DNA of 8,106 nt from Spirochaeta sp. (GTDB lineage Bacteria; Spirochaetota; Spirochaetia; DSM-2461). The stretch is taken from the NCBI GenBank assembly GCA_030592625.1, contig JAUVIY010000105.1:1-8106 (forward strand). The letters are read 5' to 3'. The translations under genes and the position numbers were made by a program. Of the stretch, positions 5,904 through 8,106 are shown piece by piece (the first letter of the stretch is position 1; each line of letters starts with the position of its first letter). The notes under the pieces were generated by a model, which saw nothing but the letters and a program-made list of their open reading frames with translations, was not told where the DNA came from and did not search any database.

Positions 5904-6581
5904 TCAAACGGACTCCCATCGTATAAAAGTCGAAAAAATCGCCGGGATGGTGATTTTACCGTTTTCATCCTTGCATTGGGTTTCATCCGGGTTCTGGGCG
6001 ATGATTTCTACGATTTTTCCCGGGGCAAGTCCCTTCTGCTGACAGAAGGAAAGCATTCCATCAGTCAATTCACCTTCTTCGGTAATCCGGATAATTTTCA
6101 CTTTTCTGCCCGATTCGGCTTCAGTGAGGGACAGAGCATCCAGATATTTCTTCTCGATATCAGACCCCGGCAGCGGATTACCATGGGGACAGGTTTGAGG
6201 ATCTCCGAGACGATGTGACAGATAATCGGTCAATTCATCAGACAGAGCAGCCTGCAGAGTACCGGCTTCGGCATCCGATTTATCCCAGGGATAATCCAGA
6301 ACACTCACCAGAAGGTGCTCCAGCAGAAAATGGCGGCGAACGACATTTTCCGCAACTGTGCGCCCTTCCCTGGTGAGTCCGATGGCACCATAACGGTCCT
6401 GATCAACAAGTCCCAGCTTCTTCAGACGGCCCACCGCCTGGGATACGGCCGGTCTGGAGACTTCAAGTCGATCGGCAAGACGGGCATTGGGGACAATCCC
6501 GTTATCACGTTCAATCAGAAGGATCTGCGTCAGATATTCCGGCGCTGCCGGAAACTGGTTTCTCAGTTCTTGGAGTGTCAT
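5904..6581 (-). CDS. DtxR/IdeR-family transcriptional regulator with altered metal site
   Basis: A 225-residue three-domain repressor homologue. A winged helix-turn-helix occupies about 12-75, with recognition helix VSRPAVSQAVGRL (41-53) keeping the proline and glutamine (P44, Q48) that contact DNA in DtxR. The dimerisation/metal domain is about 76-140, ending in the family signature CPHGNPLPG. A FeoA/SH3-like C-terminal domain is about 158-222. Aligned from memory with DtxR/IdeR, most ligands are changed: M10 becomes E15, H98 becomes D103, C102 becomes G107, E105 becomes Q110, H106 becomes A111, and E170 and Q173 become T173 and M176. Only H84 and E88 (H79 and E83 in DtxR) remain. It may therefore bind metal differently or sense something else. 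It probably has its own promoter, with TATAAT 7 bases before the ATG and no ribosome site. DNA-binding family assignment is firm; ligand and targets unknown. Confidence 0.88.
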   Translation of the reverse strand: MTLQELRNQFPAAPEYLTQILLIERDNGIVPNARLADRLEVSRPAVSQAVGRLKKLGLVDQDRYGAIGLTREGRTVAENVVRRHFLLEHLLVSVLDYPWDKSDAEAGTLQAALSDELTDYLSHRLGDPQTCPHGNPLPGSDIEKKYLDALSLTEAESGRKVKIIRITEEGELTDGMLSFCQQKGLAPGKIVEIIAQNPDETQCKDENGKITIPAIFSTFIRWESV

Positions 6582-6588
6582 TAAGTTA

Positions 6589-6617
6589 ATTATAGTTCAA
6601 TTTATGACTCAAAGGAA
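6589..6617 (-). promoter_or_regulatory. Predicted promoter of the DtxR-family gene
   Basis: On the minus strand a consensus TATAAT (6589-6594) ends 7 bases before the ATG at 6581. The best -35 is a weak TTCCTT (6612-6617) at 17-base spacing, which may mean activator dependence. Transcription would start at or beside the ATG, giving a leaderless message. Confidence 0.5.
6590..6612 (-). repeat. Tandem direct repeat in the regulator's promoter
   Basis: Two 11-bp units, TTGAGTCATAA (6602-6612) and TTGAACTATAA (6590-6600), follow each other with a 12-bp period and agree at 8 of 11 positions. A shorter resembling stretch, TTAACTTAA, follows next to the ATG. The second unit overlaps the -10 box, so the pair could be a binding site for autoregulation. 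The region is AT-rich, which makes a chance repeat possible. Confidence 0.3.
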
Positions 6618-6645
6618 ATAATGAATTAAGTATGCTAAAGGTCTG

Positions 6646-6680
6646 GGTAATTTCAAAAATGCTCGATTTTTGAAATTACC
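6646..6680. repeat. Perfect 15-bp inverted repeat directly after a stop codon
   Basis: GGTAATTTCAAAAAT and ATTTTTGAAATTACC form a perfect 15-bp stem with a 5-base loop (GCTCG on the plus strand). It abuts the TGA of the 116-residue gene and precedes the promoter of the DtxR-family gene, where a transcription terminator for the MFS-116aa unit would sit. Neither strand has a T-run after the stem, so it is not a standard intrinsic terminator. It may instead be an mRNA 3'-end stabiliser, a protein-binding palindrome or a small dispersed repeat. Confidence 0.7.
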
Positions 6681-7031
6681 TCAGTTGATAAAGAGATTAA
6701 TCAGCGGACGCAGTTCATCGGCCAGGGTCTGAGTAACCTGAATTTCTTTCAGGTGATGCCTGGCTTTCAATCGTTGTGTTCCGATAACCTCGGTTCTGGA
6801 AGGCTCCGTTCCGAATCCGGACTGATTCCGGGGAACAGTGAGTACCAGAAGGTCTCCCGAATACTGCTCCTCCCCGGTCCCGGAGTCTTCAGGATAGAGC
6901 AGGACAGTCAGACCGGCATGCTCATTTTCAGGACCGGTGAGACCGTAACCCGCCGCTCCCAGTACTTCCCTGAGGGTATCAGCCCAGGGCCCGATGCAAC
7001 CTGTTTCATCGATAATCCTTGCTTCCGGCAT
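6681..7031 (-). CDS. Hypothetical protein, 116 residues, downstream of an MFS transporter gene
   Basis: I do not recognise this protein. It is acidic, with no signal peptide or membrane segment, so probably cytosolic. Predicted elements alternate: a helix around 14-28 (PWADTLREVLGAAGY), strands around 40-46 (GLTVLLY) and 60-66 (DLLVLTV), a short strand at 80-85 and a final helix at about 98-113. This order would suit a small alpha/beta fold, but that is a guess. Coding is well supported by a strong Shine-Dalgarno GGAGG with 5-6 bases to the ATG at 7031 and by a clean stop followed at once by a hairpin. The MFS gene ends 69 bases upstream on the same strand, so the two are probably co-transcribed. 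A role in controlling or assisting the transporter is only a possibility from position. Confidence 0.7.
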   Translation of the reverse strand: MPEARIIDETGCIGPWADTLREVLGAAGYGLTGPENEHAGLTVLLYPEDSGTGEEQYSGDLLVLTVPRNQSGFGTEPSRTEVIGTQRLKARHHLKEIQVTQTLADELRPLINLFIN

Positions 7032-7066
7032 GGATCCTCCATTGACGGCGGGGGATGTCTTTCTAC

Positions 7067-7094
7067 ATTATCGGAATGTTTGTTCATGTTTACC
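7067..7094 (-). promoter_or_regulatory. Weak candidate internal promoter for the 116-residue gene
   Basis: In the 69-bp gap after the MFS gene, the minus strand has GATAAT (7067-7072) as a good -10 box. The -35 at 17-base spacing (TGGTAA) is poor. A start near 7060 would give a leader of about 28 bases containing GGAGG. The -10 falls in a small palindrome, ACATT-5-AATGT (7065-7079). Confidence 0.22.
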
Positions 7095-7100
7095 ATAGAA

Positions 7101-8106
7101 TCAGACGATTTTTCTGCGTCTGTCCAGCAGTCCCAGGAACACAAATCCCGATGCGGCGGCCAGACCGAGAAACAGACTCATATACCAGGCATAATAAGTC
7201 GGTCTTGTCATGAGGAACATACCGGTCAGCCATGGGGACAACGCCCTGCCGGTACCCGAAATCAGAGGAAGAATGGACGAAAATCGGCCGCGATGCGATG
7301 AAGGAGTATGATTGGCGGTATAGACTTCGATATTGGTGGCCCCGAGAATTTCACCGGAAGTCCAGACGAGTACCGACAGGTAAAACGCCGCCTGTGAATG
7401 GAACAGGGCCAGCAATCCGAAACCGAAGGCATACAGGATCGAATGAACCGCCACATTGGTGATCGGACGGAAGCGACGGGTCAGTCGGATGACAGGTACG
7501 GTCAACAGCACCACGATCAGGGCATTGAGACTCATCACTCTTCCATAGAGAGCAGCACCGTTTCGAGGAAACATCTCTTTGGAAAAAATCGGCAGCGAAA
7601 ATGAATGCTGCCCGTATATGAACCAGGGCACAGCCAATAAAACGACGAAAGCCAGCAATATGGGACAGCTGTATATCAAGCGGAATGTGGAACCCTTTAC
7701 GGGTTGTTCTGATACTGTATCCGAATGTCTGCGGGCCATACCCAGAGTTTCCGGAACCAGGGCCATGATGAATATCAGTGATAGCAGTGTCGTGCCGGCG
7801 TCTCCCAGAAACAGCCACCTTGCATGGGATTCATAGAGATATCCGGCAAGGAACGGCCCGACGGCAAAACCGAGATTCCAGGCCAGGTAAAGAAGGCTGA
7901 ATGCGGTCTTACGTTTCTCCGGTGTAGTGAGATCGTAGGTTGCTGCCGAAGAAGCCGGCATCATCAGGCCGGAAAAAAACTGCTGAGCAAGGATGGGCCA
8001 GATTATAAGGGGAGTCATGGGCATGAAGCCAATGGCTCCAAGACAGAGAGCTCCCATGGCCTGGGCACTGATCAGGAGTCTCTTCCGCCCTACCCTGTCG
8101 GAAAAC
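7101..8106 (-). CDS. MFS efflux-type transporter, 5' end outside window
   Basis: A major facilitator superfamily secondary transporter of the inner membrane, most like the proton-coupled drug/metabolite efflux (DHA-type) groups. The frame is open through the right edge. Its first visible residues read SDRVGRKRLL, which is motif A between transmembrane helices 2 and 3, so roughly 60-70 residues including helices 1-2 are missing and the ATG at 8057 is internal. Next come helices 3-4, then motif C in helix 5 (NLGFAVGPFLAGYL), the marker of exporters, followed by RWLFLGDAGTTLLSLIF and a PETLG at the end of helix 6. A polar central loop (about SDTVSEQPVKGS) leads to the six C-terminal helices. About 334 residues are visible, consistent with a 400-residue protein. 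It ends in a basic tail (DRRRKIV). Family firm; substrate cannot be told from sequence. Likely in one transcription unit with the 116-residue gene. Confidence 0.9.
   Translation of the reverse strand, partial: FSDRVGRKRLLISAQAMGALCLGAIGFMPMTPLIIWPILAQQFFSGLMMPASSAATYDLTTPEKRKTAFSLLYLAWNLGFAVGPFLAGYLYESHARWLFLGDAGTTLLSLIFIMALVPETLGMARRHSDTVSEQPVKGSTFRLIYSCPILLAFVVLLAVPWFIYGQHSFSLPIFSKEMFPRNGAALYGRVMSLNALIVVLLTVPVIRLTRRFRPITNVAVHSILYAFGFGLLALFHSQAAFYLSVLVWTSGEILGATNIEVYTANHTPSSHRGRFSSILPLISGTGRALSPWLTGMFLMTRPTYYAWYMSLFLGLAAASGFVFLGLLDRRRKIV

Noticed and set aside
6646..6680. Calling the inverted repeat a standard Rho-independent terminator
   Set aside because: The stem is AT-rich and neither strand has a T-run after it, so I list it as an inverted repeat of unknown role.
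8055..8057. ATG at 8057 as start of the MFS transporter
   Set aside because: The 16 codons upstream encode SDRVGRKRLL, the conserved motif A, so the gene continues beyond the window.

Overview
The window is a compact, gene-dense stretch of a bacterial chromosome with seven well-supported protein genes, two of them cut by the window edges. I saw no RNA genes, CRISPR array, insertion sequence or phage gene. Base composition is moderate and looks even throughout. Some genes have Shine-Dalgarno sites (arcA, and the 116-residue gene with a strong GGAGG). Two others have a sigma70-type -10 box exactly 7 bases before their ATG and look leaderless. A lipoyl synthase, an FA2H/Scs7-like lipid hydroxylase, an arginine deiminase, a DtxR-type regulator and both A37 tRNA methylthiotransferases suggest a free-living bacterium. 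I cannot name its phylum; a spirochaete or another deep Gram-negative-type lineage would fit but is not shown.

Layout, left to right. (1) Bases 3-617, plus strand: the visible part of a fatty acid 2-hydroxylase-like membrane di-metal enzyme, open to the left edge. (2) Bases 614-3423, minus strand: miaB then mtaB, two radical-SAM tRNA methylthiotransferases coupled through a TGATG stop/start overlap. (3) Bases 3424-3777: a divergent regulatory region, with a possible small minus-strand ORF that runs into miaB and the lipA promoter. (4) Bases 3778-5890, plus strand: lipA (lipoyl synthase) and arcA (arginine deiminase), overlapping by 8 bases. (5) Bases 5904-6581, minus strand: a DtxR/IdeR-family regulator facing arcA. 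(6) Bases 6582-6680: the regulator's promoter and a perfect 15-bp inverted repeat. (7) Bases 6681-8106, minus strand: a 116-residue protein of unknown function and, upstream of it, an MFS efflux-type transporter running off the right edge.

How the parts may connect. The DtxR-family regulator keeps the family's DNA-recognition helix but, by my remembered alignment, has lost nearly all of its metal ligands. A 19-bp imperfect palindrome resembling the DtxR box (13 of 19 positions match the consensus as I recall it) lies over the -10 box of lipA, whose product carries two [4Fe-4S] clusters. The reading 'altered DtxR-type repressor controls lipA-arcA' is inference, but it is the most testable idea here. 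The rest is mostly housekeeping, and I do not see a clear new multi-gene system.
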